From contig NZ_CP045997.1 in the NCBI RefSeq assembly GCF_010233585.1, forward strand, positions 7,942,186-7,987,862: 45,677 nucleotides of DNA, in the 5' to 3' direction. The stretch's first letter is position 1, and every line of letters begins with the position of its first letter. A program made the translations under genes and the position numbers. Of the stretch, positions 1-8,249 are shown piece by piece. The stretch is from Spirosoma endbachense (lineage in GTDB: Bacteria; Bacteroidota; Bacteroidia; Cytophagales; Spirosomataceae). The notes beneath the pieces are model-generated. The model did not search any database. It saw only the letters and a list, made by a program, of their open reading frames with translations, and had not been told where the DNA came from.

Positions 1-212
1 CGGCTCGATAGACTTCGGTAACCATTCGCTTAAAATGCAGCGACTTTCTACTTTTCTTATTTCGTTGTAATACGCTAATATACATAAGCTTACCGATTTA
101 ATGTACACAGAAATCAGTAGCATACGACATGTTTTATAATCACGTTTAAGTTAAGCGATTAATCACAGATTGATTCTGAAATAAAATAAGTCCATGTATT
201 AGAAAAAAGAAT

Positions 213-611
213 TTATAGCAGAAGCTTCTTATAGGTGGAGAGTTCTCTGATAATCAGATAAAACGAGCTGATAGCGATAAAGGTCGATACAACTTTAACA
301 GGAAGGGTATGAGTAAAGCACCAAGTCATAACGGCAATATTGAGGGCAAAAGGGAAATAAAGCAATACACCTAGTCGGCTCGTGTTGGGGATGATGATCA
401 GCATACCCAACACGAGTTCGCTTAGTGCAATGAATAGTCGGTATGGTTGCGAGTAGCCAAAGAAATACCAAACTAGAGTAACCGGGTCAACCTGATCAAT
501 AGGCTCATGAATATGTCTTCTTGGATATTGCATATCCAGAAATTGGATAACAGAATTCATAACAAACATACAACCCAAGAAAACTCGAAGGATAGTCAGA
601 GTATACCGCAT
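213..611 (-). CDS. DoxX-like small membrane protein
   Basis: This 132-residue protein has four hydrophobic segments: about residues 5-25 (a start with LRVFLGCMFVMNSVIQF), 55-75, 80-98 and 105-122. That layout fits the DoxX/DoxD-like family of inner-membrane proteins with four helices. The LRVFLG motif in helix 1 and a Gly in helix 2 (SELVLGMLIIIP) also fit. The exact role of this family is uncertain. It lies 27 bp downstream of the minus-strand membrane gene that ends at 639, so the two may be cotranscribed. A TACACAACAG motif sits just before its start codon. The family call is by overall pattern only. Confidence 0.6.
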   Translation of the reverse strand: MRYTLTILRVFLGCMFVMNSVIQFLDMQYPRRHIHEPIDQVDPVTLVWYFFGYSQPYRLFIALSELVLGMLIIIPNTSRLGVLLYFPFALNIAVMTWCFTHTLPVKVVSTFIAISSFYLIIRELSTYKKLLL

Positions 612-638
612 GATTCCTGTTGTGTAAGTGGCGATATA

Positions 639-845
639 TTAAGAATTAACTACTTTGTACAGAATTAACGCTAATTCTAGAATAAGATTAGCCATTACTG
701 ATAATAGCGCATATCTGTAGGTGAAGAGTCCTTCATAGAAAGGGCTTTTGCCTTTTCGTGCACTAATCTGACGGAGGAACATCTTTTGGCCGAAGACCAG
801 CCCTAGTACAATACCGTAAAACAGGACAAAGGCTGAAAAGCTCAT
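639..845 (-). CDS. small two-helix membrane protein, unknown function
   Basis: The reading frame opens at 911, but the preferred start is the ATG at 845, giving 68 residues that begin MSFSAFVLFYG. From that start the protein opens with a hydrophobic helix (residues 3-18). A basic loop (RQISARKGK) and a second helix (about 45-65) follow. A TATACAACA motif lies 10 bp upstream of this ATG, as it does before several neighbours, which favours the shorter form. The product would be an inner-membrane protein. I recognise no family. It is probably in one transcript with the DoxX-like gene downstream. Confidence 0.5.
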   Translation of the reverse strand: MSFSAFVLFYGIVLGLVFGQKMFLRQISARKGKSPFYEGLFTYRYALLSVMANLILELALILYKVVNS

Positions 846-925
846 AGGAGTCTTCTTTTGTTGTATACTTTCTGAAGCTGTTGCCAAAAGTTGATGGCAG
901 TGACGGGACAAGTCACCGGCCTTGC

Positions 926-1504
926 TTATGGCTTTCTACCCAAAAAATAGGTTATACCGAGTTGGGGTACTTGATAGTACTCAAAGTATCGTGAAAGTGC
1001 ATACTCTTGATAGCTAGTCCTGTTAAACCGATAACTCAAATAATATTCAAATCGGTAGCTCAAATCAAGTCGGAGCTTCGAGCTCAGTTGCCAGCTTAAG
1101 CCTGGCGTTAAACTTACCGAATGTGTAAGACGGCGTGGTTTATAGGTAATCTCTAGCGAATCGAGCCATTGTTTACCCACTTGATAAGAAGCCGCTAGAT
1201 AGGGCGATAATTTACTGTTGGTCAATTGGTAATGAACCCTTGGCCCAACACCCACACTGGTTAAAACGGGCGAGTTCCTCCATTCTCTAACCCAACTTGT
1301 CTCCAGACCTACTGACCATCGATTGCCGACAAAATAGCCCAGTTGAAGTTGAGTACTAAATCGATTAGGAAACGAACTTCCCGGACTATACCCACTTTTC
1401 AGTCCAATTTGCCAAGCGCCCGGACTAAATGGCGAAAGTCCACTGGATTGAGCCAGCAGGTTCCCAGGCATCACCAGTAAGACGATATAGAATAGTTTTT
1501 TCAT
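926..1504 (-). CDS. outer-membrane beta-barrel protein (paralogue 1)
   Basis: This 192-residue protein has a clear signal peptide (KKLFYIVLLVMPGNLLAQ). Alternating hydrophobic and polar strands rich in Tyr, Leu and Gly follow, and it ends in an aromatic strand (QLGITYFLGRKP). It shares motifs with the gene at 1728-2294: W-Q-[IV]-G-L-K near the N-terminus, [LI]SPY.[AE].SYQ in the middle, S[FL]TPGLS, [LI]DLSY.F and GITY at the end. The two are tandem paralogues. The likely form is a small barrel in the outer membrane. Function and ligand cannot be read from the sequence. Confidence 0.6.
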   Translation of the reverse strand: MKKLFYIVLLVMPGNLLAQSSGLSPFSPGAWQIGLKSGYSPGSSFPNRFSTQLQLGYFVGNRWSVGLETSWVREWRNSPVLTSVGVGPRVHYQLTNSKLSPYLAASYQVGKQWLDSLEITYKPRRLTHSVSLTPGLSWQLSSKLRLDLSYRFEYYLSYRFNRTSYQEYALSRYFEYYQVPQLGITYFLGRKP

Positions 1505-1727
1505 ACGAATAGGTAATCGGATTCAAGTCGCGCCCAAGTTTAGCGTATTAACCCATAAAACTGTTTTTAAAAAATGTTAATTAGCAAGCTGATACTTTCT
1601 GGATTGGTAAAATTGATATTCATTTAATTATTGCAACAGCGACTACTTTTATCATATTCGACAATTCCTAAAAAGTACCCGCAACGAATTATGTCCGAAC
1701 ACTTCCTATAATCCTACTTCATTCCCT

Positions 1728-2294
1728 TTAGAATCTTGATTGAAATAAGTAGGTAATGCCTACTTGTGGCTGGCCAGTGGGCCCATCAGGAAAACCGCCA
1801 CCACTGCCAATGAACTGAAAGCTATAACTCAGATCGATCCGTAAGCCAGCCAATAGACCAACACTTAATCCGGGTGTAAAGGAAAGTGATTTTTCCACCC
1901 GCGTGTTATGCCTTCCATATTGATAAGACAGTTCAGTATAGGGCGATAGGCGACCTGAACTAAGTTGATAACGGATCAGAGGCCCTAGGGCGACTATACC
2001 TTTATCCTGTATGGATAAACCAATCGCTTGATCAATATCGGGAACCTCTCGGCCGTATGAGCCACCAAAACCAATCAGCAATCGATTGGCTATATAATAG
2101 CCCGCTTGTAGGTAAACCGTATTCCTATGGCCTAGAAGTGGACTGCCCCCATACCCATCTTTTAAGCCTACTTGCCAACTCCCTTTACGAAATGGGAGTG
2201 GAGGGCTAACCGAACTTGTTTGCTGAGCGTAAACAACGGGCGTGTTTGCCCCTACGAGTGTATTAATTAACACGAGGAGTAGAAGGGCTTTCAT
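1728..2294 (-). CDS. outer-membrane beta-barrel protein (paralogue 2)
   Basis: This 188-residue protein starts with a signal peptide (KALLLLVLINTLVGA, cleavage likely after VYA). A beta-rich body resembles the gene at 926-1504, with shared WQVGLK, LSPYTELSYQ, SFTPGLS, IDLSYSF and VGITYLF motifs. It is probably a small outer-membrane barrel. The 223 bp between the two paralogues contains a lone GCAACAGC end (near 1627-1640), similar to the ends of the inverted-repeat elements nearby. A TATACAGCAG motif (2372-2384) points toward this gene from 78 bp upstream. Confidence 0.6.
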   Translation of the reverse strand: MKALLLLVLINTLVGANTPVVYAQQTSSVSPPLPFRKGSWQVGLKDGYGGSPLLGHRNTVYLQAGYYIANRLLIGFGGSYGREVPDIDQAIGLSIQDKGIVALGPLIRYQLSSGRLSPYTELSYQYGRHNTRVEKSLSFTPGLSVGLLAGLRIDLSYSFQFIGSGGGFPDGPTGQPQVGITYLFQSRF

Positions 2295-2371
2295 CAGGAA
2301 AAAGAGTTGTTTTTTGCCTAACGGAACCGGGTTCTATTCAGTATTCGTTTGACCGAACAATCAACTTATTT

Positions 2372-2384
2372 CTGCTGTATAAGT
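2372..2384 (-). promoter_or_regulatory. TATACAGCAG motif, outward from a repeat element
   Basis: Read on the minus strand this is ACTTATACAGCAG. It belongs to the recurrent motif found before several starts in the first 10.7 kb. It points toward the barrel gene ending at 1728. Its opposite-facing counterpart lies at 2511-2526. The two flank the short inverted-repeat element on both sides. Confidence 0.35.
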
Positions 2385-2389
2385 ATGGC

Positions 2390-2508
2390 GGCTGTTACAA
2401 AAGTCAAAATGGGATTAGTTCGGCTCAGCATAGAAGCGTTATTCGACCAAATTTTACCACGGAGCCTAAGAAGGAAGATTCAGACTAATATCGACTTTTG
2501 CAATGGCC
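2390..2508. repeat. short inverted-repeat element (MITE-like), degenerate
   Basis: The left end GGCTGTTACAAAAGTC (2390-2405) and the reverse complement of the right end (2493-2508) agree at 13 of 16 positions. The spacing gives an element of about 119 bp with no complete gene. The same ends, better preserved, bound 3072-3203. Size, ends and lack of coding capacity fit a non-autonomous IS derivative. The plus-strand frame across it (2349-2552) is likely not a gene. Confidence 0.5.
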
Positions 2509-2510
2509 AT

Positions 2511-2526
2511 CGTGATTATACAATAG
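2511..2526 (+). promoter_or_regulatory. CGTGATTATACAATAG motif before the lipoprotein gene
   Basis: This plus-strand copy of the recurrent motif matches the minus-strand copies at 4686-4702 and 10667-10683 closely. It lies 42 bp upstream of the start at 2569 and directly beside the right end of the short repeat element. It may be a promoter core or a 5'-leader element. Confidence 0.4.
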
Positions 2527-2568
2527 TAAAAATGAGGGTCTTTACGTTATGAAGCAAAACGGCAATCT

Positions 2569-3057
2569 ATGAAAAAATTATTCCAACCCTTTATCCTAGC
2601 TATTGGGATGTTAGTTGGTTTGTCTAATTGCATTGAGATCCACCCAATAGCACCTAATGAATTAGCAGCAAGGGGTAGTCAATCGGCTTCAAGCGGATCA
2701 TGTCAGCAAACTCCGCCCATTGAGCAAAACATCGTGGGTACTTGGTATGCCAAGTCTACTTATAAATCAGTGGGTTCAGTACGATCTGGCACTATTTCGT
2801 TTGGTACAAACGGGACCATCACTGATGTTAATTCTATTTTTGAAAACACGATTTCTTCTGGCCCCGTGCTTTCAAAGGTTTATCAATTTGCAGAAAACAG
2901 CTGGGGGCAGTCCGGTCAGTACATTCAAATCCGTTGGAATTCAGAAATAGGCCATCAAATGACTCCTTTCGTCATTATGAGTAATGCTTGTAACGAAATT
3001 ATTATAGGCCTGAATGGCTCTCCTAATGAGCAAAAAATTGTCTTAACGAGACAGTAG
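2569..3057 (+). CDS. small lipoprotein, lipocalin-like fold possible
   Basis: This 162-residue protein has a lipoprotein signal (KKLFQPFILAIGMLVGLSNC), with the lipobox Cys at residue 21. A polar, Ser-rich linker follows. The body begins IVGTWYAKSTYKSVG and ends IIIGLNGSPNEQKIVLTRQ. The GTW opening and short beta strands are typical of the lipocalin-like lipoproteins common in Bacteroidota. It should be anchored in the outer or inner membrane. No ligand is evident. It lies between the two short inverted-repeat elements. Confidence 0.6.
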   Translation: MKKLFQPFILAIGMLVGLSNCIEIHPIAPNELAARGSQSASSGSCQQTPPIEQNIVGTWYAKSTYKSVGSVRSGTISFGTNGTITDVNSIFENTISSGPVLSKVYQFAENSWGQSGQYIQIRWNSEIGHQMTPFVIMSNACNEIIIGLNGSPNEQKIVLTRQ

Positions 3058-3071
3058 CTTTACATATTGTT

Positions 3072-3203
3072 AGTGGCTGTTGCGAAAGTCCGTTGTGACC
3101 CAAATTGACGTCTTAAACTCATTGTTTTGGCGAAGAAATGAGATCCCAAAGTATTCACTTTATGGACTCAAAAAACCGGACATCGACTTTTGCAACAGCC
3201 ACT
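3072..3203. repeat. 132-bp inverted-repeat element (MITE-like)
   Basis: The left arm 3072-3090 (AGTGGCTGTTGCGAAAGTC) and the reverse complement of the right arm 3185-3203 match at 18 of 19 positions. The 94-bp interior has no complete gene. The end sequence GGCTGTTGCAAAAGTC is the same as in the element at 2390-2508, and its outer half is shared with 39845-39991. I could not define a target-site duplication. It sits right after the lipoprotein stop and before the convergent immunity-like gene. Confidence 0.6.
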
Positions 3204-3220
3204 CATTTTATGTTATTCGA

Positions 3221-3934
3221 TTATTCGAAGATTACTTGACTTTTTGGCTCATTTACTTTGTACCCAGTAATCTTGGCAGATTCAAATTTTTCAAGTAGCC
3301 CCTCAGATATATAATTGCTTATTGTCAGGAAACGAGTGCCCCAAAAATCCTGAGTACGATCAAAACTTGGCTTTAACACTAGTTTTGAAGCGTACATAGC
3401 TGGTGGGTATTGCTCAAAGATTTCTTGATAAGTAGTAAAAGTTTTTGGAGAGGATATTTGATCTGGATAACGTTGATCATGTACGCTATGATCGAATACA
3501 GAGGCTTCAAAATTGACGTTTTGCTCACCAGTCTCCATTTGGAAGTAAAACCACCAGTATCCATCAACCTGTTTAATAAGCTCCTTTTTTCGATTAAATT
3601 GATGAAAAGTGACTTCGTAGAATTTGTGATCAGGTAGGCAAGCTGGCTGCAAAAGGTTCTTTAATCGGTCACTAATAACATACCCTCGTAGAAGCGCACC
3701 GACACTCATAAAATCAGTAAGCTTTGCTCCATAGTTTAGAGTTACCCCTTCCATCATTACAGGGAAGTTTGGCTGTAATCCAGCCATGTAGGCCGAGTTA
3801 TCATTCCCAAACATAAATTGCTCTAGCTTGGGGTGTTTTTGCCAAAAGGCGTCAGGGAAGTGTGCCTGATCGGTTCCTCCTCGAATTCCGGAAACTATAG
3901 GATCTCTGTTTAGGCTTATCTGTTTATAGGCCAT
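3221..3934 (-). CDS. Imm11/Imm43-like immunity-type protein
   Basis: This soluble 237-residue protein has no signal peptide. Its C-terminal third carries a pattern I associate with imm11-type immunity proteins of polymorphic toxin systems: a segment near ISEGLLEKFESAKITGYKV, where an 'S-E-x-L...F...ITGY' helix-strand ends the protein, and an earlier V-I-S-D-R-L helix. Such proteins act in the cytoplasm to neutralise a partner toxin. No matching toxin adjoins it. The nearest candidate is the large lipoprotein at 4979. A TATACAGCAG motif lies 17 bp before the start. The family call is tentative. Confidence 0.4.
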   Translation of the reverse strand: MAYKQISLNRDPIVSGIRGGTDQAHFPDAFWQKHPKLEQFMFGNDNSAYMAGLQPNFPVMMEGVTLNYGAKLTDFMSVGALLRGYVISDRLKNLLQPACLPDHKFYEVTFHQFNRKKELIKQVDGYWWFYFQMETGEQNVNFEASVFDHSVHDQRYPDQISSPKTFTTYQEIFEQYPPAMYASKLVLKPSFDRTQDFWGTRFLTISNYISEGLLEKFESAKITGYKVNEPKSQVIFE

Positions 3935-3985
3935 AATGGACTGGTTCTATCCTGCTGTATAAGTGGCAGTATGATAATCAAACTA

Positions 3986-4666
3986 TTAAAACTGATGCAT
4001 CAGCTGCATTTGTAGGCCTATTTGATAGGAATGATAGTAGGCATATGTTGGATGAGATTGCACATTATATTGAATCGTTGGTTGAGCAACAATCAATAGA
4101 TGATTGTTTAGTTGGTAGATGGCTCCAACTCCAATTATGGGTGTAATAATTAAAGCTTTCCCAAACTTAACCGGCACTTCCTGCCCATTGCCTTCCAACT
4201 CAACGTAACTCACGCTTCTAAAGTCCAGTGAAGCACCCATCGAAAAATAAGGTGAAAGCCGTTTGGTAGACGACTCATAATTCACCAATAAAGGCACTTT
4301 ATACGCATTGGTAAAGGGATGACTGTAGCGATAAGGAAGTTGAGCTGAAATGCCATTTATATCAAAATGAGTTGTACCCGATAAGCCATGAGTGGCCCAG
4401 ATACCTGTCGAAGCAGACCATTTTGGCGAAAAGTTATATCGAGCTGACAGACCTAACATATAGTTAAGTCCATGCGAAGAAGAGGTAACGACTGTGGTTG
4501 GTGATTGCGTGTTTGAGTCGGGGAAAGGTAGAGTCGAATTATAATCCGTATGGGTGTAAATGGGGGCTAGGTTGATTGACAAAGCGAATTTCGTTTGCCC
4601 AAAGGTTGAATTGATGGTTCCCAGAAAAAGGAATCCGGTAATGCCAAGGTAGGTCCATGTTTTCAT
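3986..4666 (-). CDS. outer-membrane beta-barrel protein (PorT-like)
   Basis: This 226-residue protein has a signal peptide (KTWTYLGITGFLFLGTINSTFGQ). A beta-rich body follows with typical barrel strands: GLNYMLGLSARYNFSPKWS, LSPYFSMGASLDF and ITPIIGVGAIYQL. It ends with a strand closing in Phe (LQMQLMHQF), a usual outer-membrane insertion signal. It resembles the PorT/OMP_b-brl group of Bacteroidota. A 17-bp motif shared exactly with the region before the gene at 10113 lies 20 bp upstream of the start (4686-4702). Confidence 0.65.
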   Translation of the reverse strand: MKTWTYLGITGFLFLGTINSTFGQTKFALSINLAPIYTHTDYNSTLPFPDSNTQSPTTVVTSSSHGLNYMLGLSARYNFSPKWSASTGIWATHGLSGTTHFDINGISAQLPYRYSHPFTNAYKVPLLVNYESSTKRLSPYFSMGASLDFRSVSYVELEGNGQEVPVKFGKALIITPIIGVGAIYQLNNHLLIVAQPTIQYNVQSHPTYAYYHSYQIGLQMQLMHQF

Positions 4667-4978
4667 CGTCGTTAAGGAGTGAATTCTGTTGTATAATCAC
4701 GTTTATGTATAGAAGTACTGAAGCGGTATGATATAACGGTTGATCACCTCCACACGCCAGGTGGTTGCCTAGGTTATGATTAGTCTACGCCTTCGGCTAG
4801 ACCATTTTACGACAATATGTCAATAAACAAGCATAAATCAATGATTATCTGTATATTATGATACCTATATGTTTTTTTTATAAATTTAATGTATATATTT
4901 TTATTTTCATATAGATCAATTTAAGATATTTAGTTTTTCATTATACCACTTTCACTCATAATTTAATATTTACGTTCT
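4667..4978. other. AT-rich divergent intergenic region
   Basis: These 312 bp separate the barrel gene from the large lipoprotein gene. The left part holds the shared 17-bp motif (4686-4702). A bulged hairpin lies near 4783-4802 (GTCTACGCC / GGCTAGAC). The right part (4820-4978) is very AT-rich and probably holds the promoter of the plus-strand gene. No ORF is seen. Confidence 0.5.
4686..4702 (-). promoter_or_regulatory. ACGTGATTATACAACAG motif (exact copy 1)
   Basis: Read on the minus strand this 17-mer is identical to the one at 10667-10683. Near-copies lie at 131-145 and, on the plus strand, at 2511-2526. It lies 20 bp before the barrel start codon. It does not fit the TAnnTTTG -7 box of Bacteroidota. 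It could be an extended -10 of another sigma factor or a leader element. Confidence 0.5.
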
Positions 4979-6703
4979 ATGAAAACTAGGAGTTTTACTT
5001 ACCAAGTACTTATTACATTAATTCTGTTAATATCATGGAGCTGTCGAACTGATAAAGAGTCAGTGCTTAGACCTGAAGCAACAAAATTGATTACTATCAG
5101 TGAAGCTAAAGCATGGTACGAGGGTGCAAATAATAAGAATGCTCGGACTTCTACTAAGTCTCCTGCTAATCGGATGGTGTACTGGGACGGAGCTCAGACG
5201 ACTAAACTAAGTGATGGTTTACCTGTTGTCATTGCACCCCTTTTTTACAATTATGCGAATCCTATCATTCTGCCGCAAAACGCGTCACTAACTGATAACC
5301 AGGGTAAAACTCCCAGGCTATCGGCGAATATTGGTGATTTAAAAATCACAAAAAAAATAATTATATCGAAAGATGATCAGGGGAACTATCAGTCCTGTGT
5401 TATGATGATTGTGCCCAATAAAGAAAATCGTAGAATAAACTCAACTATCAAGATGGAGACATTTGAAGGTAGAGTTCTTATATATAATGAAGATGAGACG
5501 GACTTTTTATTAAGCATGGAATACAACAAAGGACGCCTAAAAAGTGTGTATCGACCCAATTCAACCAAGGGGGCCCGTCCTAGCGAATCTTGCTACCAAG
5601 CTGTTTACCAAAGTAATGGGCCCAATATGGTCGGTGGAAGCAGCGGGACACCACTCGGGAATTTAGCGGAGAGCTTGAATATCCCAATGAACTTTATGGA
5701 CAATGGAGGTAATTTTTATGTGTTAACAGATATTCTAAATTCCGACTGTGCAACTAGTACTCCAATTGGTCCTCCTTTTTCAGATCCCAATAACCCAAAT
5801 GAAGCTGATTGGATATTCCCTCATATTGGCGGTAGTGGTGGACCAAGTGGTGGTGGCCCAAACGATGGGCCTGTACCCATTGATGAAGGCCAACCAATTA
5901 ATTTAGGCCCGACAGATCTATGGCTTTGGGATATGCTTCATAGATCAGCAGGGCCAATTTATTTTAATGATGATGAATCCAATCTTATTCGCACATATCC
6001 TAATTTAACATACTCAATTGGGAACTATATTCAGCTGAATAACCAAAAACCCGATTTGCTTAATTTTTTCAATAATTATAAAATTCAAGGCCCTGATGTC
6101 AGAATATTTAATCTTAAGGAGAAATTGAACTGTTTTGGGGAGATTTCAGATAATGGAAATTATACCTATAAGGCAACTTTGTATGTTGATCAGCCAGTTC
6201 AGAATTCTAGAGATAAATATGCTTTGGGTAATGACGAAAGGAAGGTTGGGCATACTTTTGTTGGCATTGAAAAACATAATAATGTTACCAATGAGACCGT
6301 AAGGTTAGTATTTGGCTTTTATGTTGTGCAAGAATGGCAAGCTATGACAAATTTATCGGTAGCAGGTGCTTGGGGAGATGATGGAGGTTCTCAATACGAT
6401 GTTTCACTGACAAGTAATTTATCGGCGAGCCAGTTCTCAAACCTAATAAATACATTGAAATCAGTAGGAGACAATACAGCACCTAACTACCATATTGTAG
6501 ACAATAATTGTACAACTTTTAGCTACAATTTGTTAAGCGGTGTTATGTCACTTCCATCTGGAACGGGTCAGGTCGGCTTTTTGGGTACTGGAAAGAATCC
6601 TGCCGATATGTGTCAGGATATAAGGGGTAATTCTCAACAATATGGTGGTAGCCTAGTTTCGGGAAATAACATGGCCGCCCCAACTACTACAAACTGTAAT
6701 TAA
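4979..6703 (+). CDS. large lipoprotein with permuted NlpC/P60-like C-terminal domain
   Basis: This 574-residue lipoprotein has a signal peptide ending LLISWSC (Cys at about 22). Residues about 35-270 form a domain opening with ITISEAKAWYEG, an N-terminus often seen in secreted Bacteroidota proteins. A Gly/Pro/Asn-rich linker (about 278-305) follows. The C-terminal domain (about 310-574) has GHTFVGIE with His425 and NNCTTFSYNLL with Cys511. The order His then Cys, each beside a conserved strand or helix, fits the circularly permuted papain-like (LRAT/YiiX/NlpC-P60) fold. This is inferred from motif order, not from a hit. Such domains cleave or acylate cell-wall or lipid substrates. A membrane protein starts 4 bp after the stop, suggesting paired function. 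Confidence 0.5.
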   Translation: MKTRSFTYQVLITLILLISWSCRTDKESVLRPEATKLITISEAKAWYEGANNKNARTSTKSPANRMVYWDGAQTTKLSDGLPVVIAPLFYNYANPIILPQNASLTDNQGKTPRLSANIGDLKITKKIIISKDDQGNYQSCVMMIVPNKENRRINSTIKMETFEGRVLIYNEDETDFLLSMEYNKGRLKSVYRPNSTKGARPSESCYQAVYQSNGPNMVGGSSGTPLGNLAESLNIPMNFMDNGGNFYVLTDILNSDCATSTPIGPPFSDPNNPNEADWIFPHIGGSGGPSGGGPNDGPVPIDEGQPINLGPTDLWLWDMLHRSAGPIYFNDDESNLIRTYPNLTYSIGNYIQLNNQKPDLLNFFNNYKIQGPDVRIFNLKEKLNCFGEISDNGNYTYKATLYVDQPVQNSRDKYALGNDERKVGHTFVGIEKHNNVTNETVRLVFGFYVVQEWQAMTNLSVAGAWGDDGGSQYDVSLTSNLSASQFSNLINTLKSVGDNTAPNYHIVDNNCTTFSYNLLSGVMSLPSGTGQVGFLGTGKNPADMCQDIRGNSQQYGGSLVSGNNMAAPTTTNCN

Positions 6704-6707
6704 CAAC

Positions 6708-7133
6708 ATGAAAACTCAGACAAGTATCGATTATGAGGGTTTCTACCTCAAACCAAGAGTTCTTATTTTCATTTGTATTGTAGCGTTTTTGGGGATACAT
6801 CAATATGACGGCAAATGGAATTTACCTCTCATCATGTGGGGAGTAATGGGCGTTTTTGCAGGAGCAGGAGTAACAAAAATCATTTGTGGGTTCTTTGTAT
6901 TATGCTGGCTTTACCTTTGGGTATTAATCTTGCATAAAAATTTGGCGCTTAATGCCAAGCTAATAATCCCATTTATAGTTCTTTATGCCGATGCTTTATT
7001 TGCAGGGTATCAGCAAATAAACTATTATATTAGAGTTGAGCATGTAGATGAACAGGCTTTATTCTTCGTCATACCTTTTGTTATCTTTCTGGCCAGTAGC
7101 CTATTACTCATCAGGTTCTTAAAGGGGCAATAG
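6708..7133 (+). CDS. four-helix membrane protein paired with the lipoprotein
   Basis: This 141-residue protein starts 4 bp after the upstream stop, so translation is probably coupled. It has about four hydrophobic helices: near residues 13-28 (VLIFICIVAFLGI), 40-75, 82-102 and 118-136. I recognise no family. A small multi-helix membrane protein directly after a secreted protein with a possible hydrolase domain is the usual layout of a toxin with a membrane immunity protein. It could equally be an anchor or export partner. A terminator hairpin follows 30 bp after the stop. Confidence 0.5.
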   Translation: MKTQTSIDYEGFYLKPRVLIFICIVAFLGIHQYDGKWNLPLIMWGVMGVFAGAGVTKIICGFFVLCWLYLWVLILHKNLALNAKLIIPFIVLYADALFAGYQQINYYIRVEHVDEQALFFVIPFVIFLASSLLLIRFLKGQ

Positions 7134-7162
7134 ATACAATAGTTATTGATTAGTCGATTTTG

Positions 7163-7198
7163 AGCCCCTTTTTTGTTTGGAGAAGGGGCTTATTTTTG
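7163..7198 (+). terminator. intrinsic terminator
   Basis: The stem AGCCCCTT (7163-7170) pairs exactly with AAGGGGCT (7183-7190), followed by TATTTTTG. It lies 30 bp downstream of the two-gene lipoprotein operon. Confidence 0.7.
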
Positions 7199-7913
7199 TG
7201 GGATGTTGCTAAGGTTTTACCATTTATTCCTGCTGTTGTGCCACCCAGTCCTTGAGCTAGAACTAAACGTATCTGGGACATCTTGAGAAACTTGATTTAT
7301 GAGTACTAGTCTTGTTTCATATATGCCCGACTTTTCGCCGTACAATTGTATCGTGTCCTTCGTGCGTGGCGTGCTCTACCGAGAGAAACCGGAACCGGGA
7401 ATCAAAACGCAAAACAGTAACTTACTGACCTATAAGTAATTAACCAAAAAACGTGTGAAAAACAGCTTCCAAAACCGTTGCAAATCTGCTATGCCTTTTC
7501 ACGGCTATGGCATTGATTATCAGAAAGGTTGTGCGTGAAAAGGTCAATCAATAAAGAATTGTTCATTTGTTGGGTTTTTGACTCAGTTAGAGGATATTTT
7601 CAGAGAAATCGGTATCGTTTCAGTGAGTTTTCTGCCCGATTATACCCAGGCGTCTACTTCGCTTAAACCTGGTTATTCAGGTCATATAATTAAACGAGAT
7701 GGAGCCTTATTTATAGCTTCTGGGTCTGGACTCCTGAAGCTAGTTATACTAGACTGATTAATGTAAATTGGGTTGCCTTGCAGAATCGTACCGCCCGGCA
7801 CGGTCCGCCGTTGCGGGCCCGGATAAAACCTTACCCAATTCCTATTTCGCACGAAAGAAGGATTTATGAGGTAGCCCCTACAAGGAACCAGGAAAATTCG
7901 GGCCTAATCACGC
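7199..7913. other. intergenic stretch, no clear gene
   Basis: About 715 bp without a convincing gene. A 38-codon plus-strand frame starts with MPDFSPYNC near 7323 and has no recognisable features. A 10-bp inverted repeat, CCTTTTCACG / CGTGAAAAGG, lies near 7492-7539. The region may be decayed coding DNA. Confidence 0.35.
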
Positions 7914-8249
7914 TTACTCTTTCAATGGCTGAGATTTGGGCATGGTGATTTTCTCATTCGATATCCGAATTTGTTTAGTGCCAAAACGACAACGGACAAT
8001 CTTCATTTTTCGGAAACCATATTGGTCATTGACGAAAATAGTATCCTCGTAAATGGTTTTAACTGCCTCATAGCATTTTGGACACGTGGTGGCATTATAG
8101 GTCGTCGAATCAGCTAACTCACTGGCTGGCTTCTCCTTCACCTGAGCAACCGGTGTTATCTGGCCAAAATACATTGGCTTTTTCGAGACGGACAAGTTTT
8201 GAGAAAAACCATTAGTGGTCACTATCAGAAGTAATAGAATGATTTTCAT
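7914..8249 (-). CDS. small exported protein with a CPKC motif
   Basis: The frame opens at 8288, but the ATG at 8249 is the better start. It begins directly with a signal peptide (MKIILLLLIVTTNGFSQ), giving 111 residues. The mature part has a CPKC motif in TTYNATTCPKCYEAVKTIY and a further Cys later (VRCRFGTKQIRI). This suggests a small metal-binding or disulfide-bonded periplasmic protein. No family is recognised. It stands alone, with no close neighbour on its strand. Confidence 0.5.
   Translation of the reverse strand: MKIILLLLIVTTNGFSQNLSVSKKPMYFGQITPVAQVKEKPASELADSTTYNATTCPKCYEAVKTIYEDTIFVNDQYGFRKMKIVRCRFGTKQIRISNEKITMPKSQPLKE

Noticed and set aside
1..212. Possible gene end or RNA at the left edge
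   Set aside because: No open frame or RNA fold was recognised; only a partial motif copy at 131-145.
2349..2552. Plus-strand frame of 67 codons
   Set aside because: It runs through the short inverted-repeat element and has no protein-like features.
3080..3298. Plus-strand frame of 72 codons with RRNE and DFCNS stretches
   Set aside because: It covers the 132-bp element; at best an IS gene remnant, not a working gene.
7323..7440. 38-codon plus-strand frame starting MPDFSPYNC
   Set aside because: Too short, with no recognisable motif or ribosome site.
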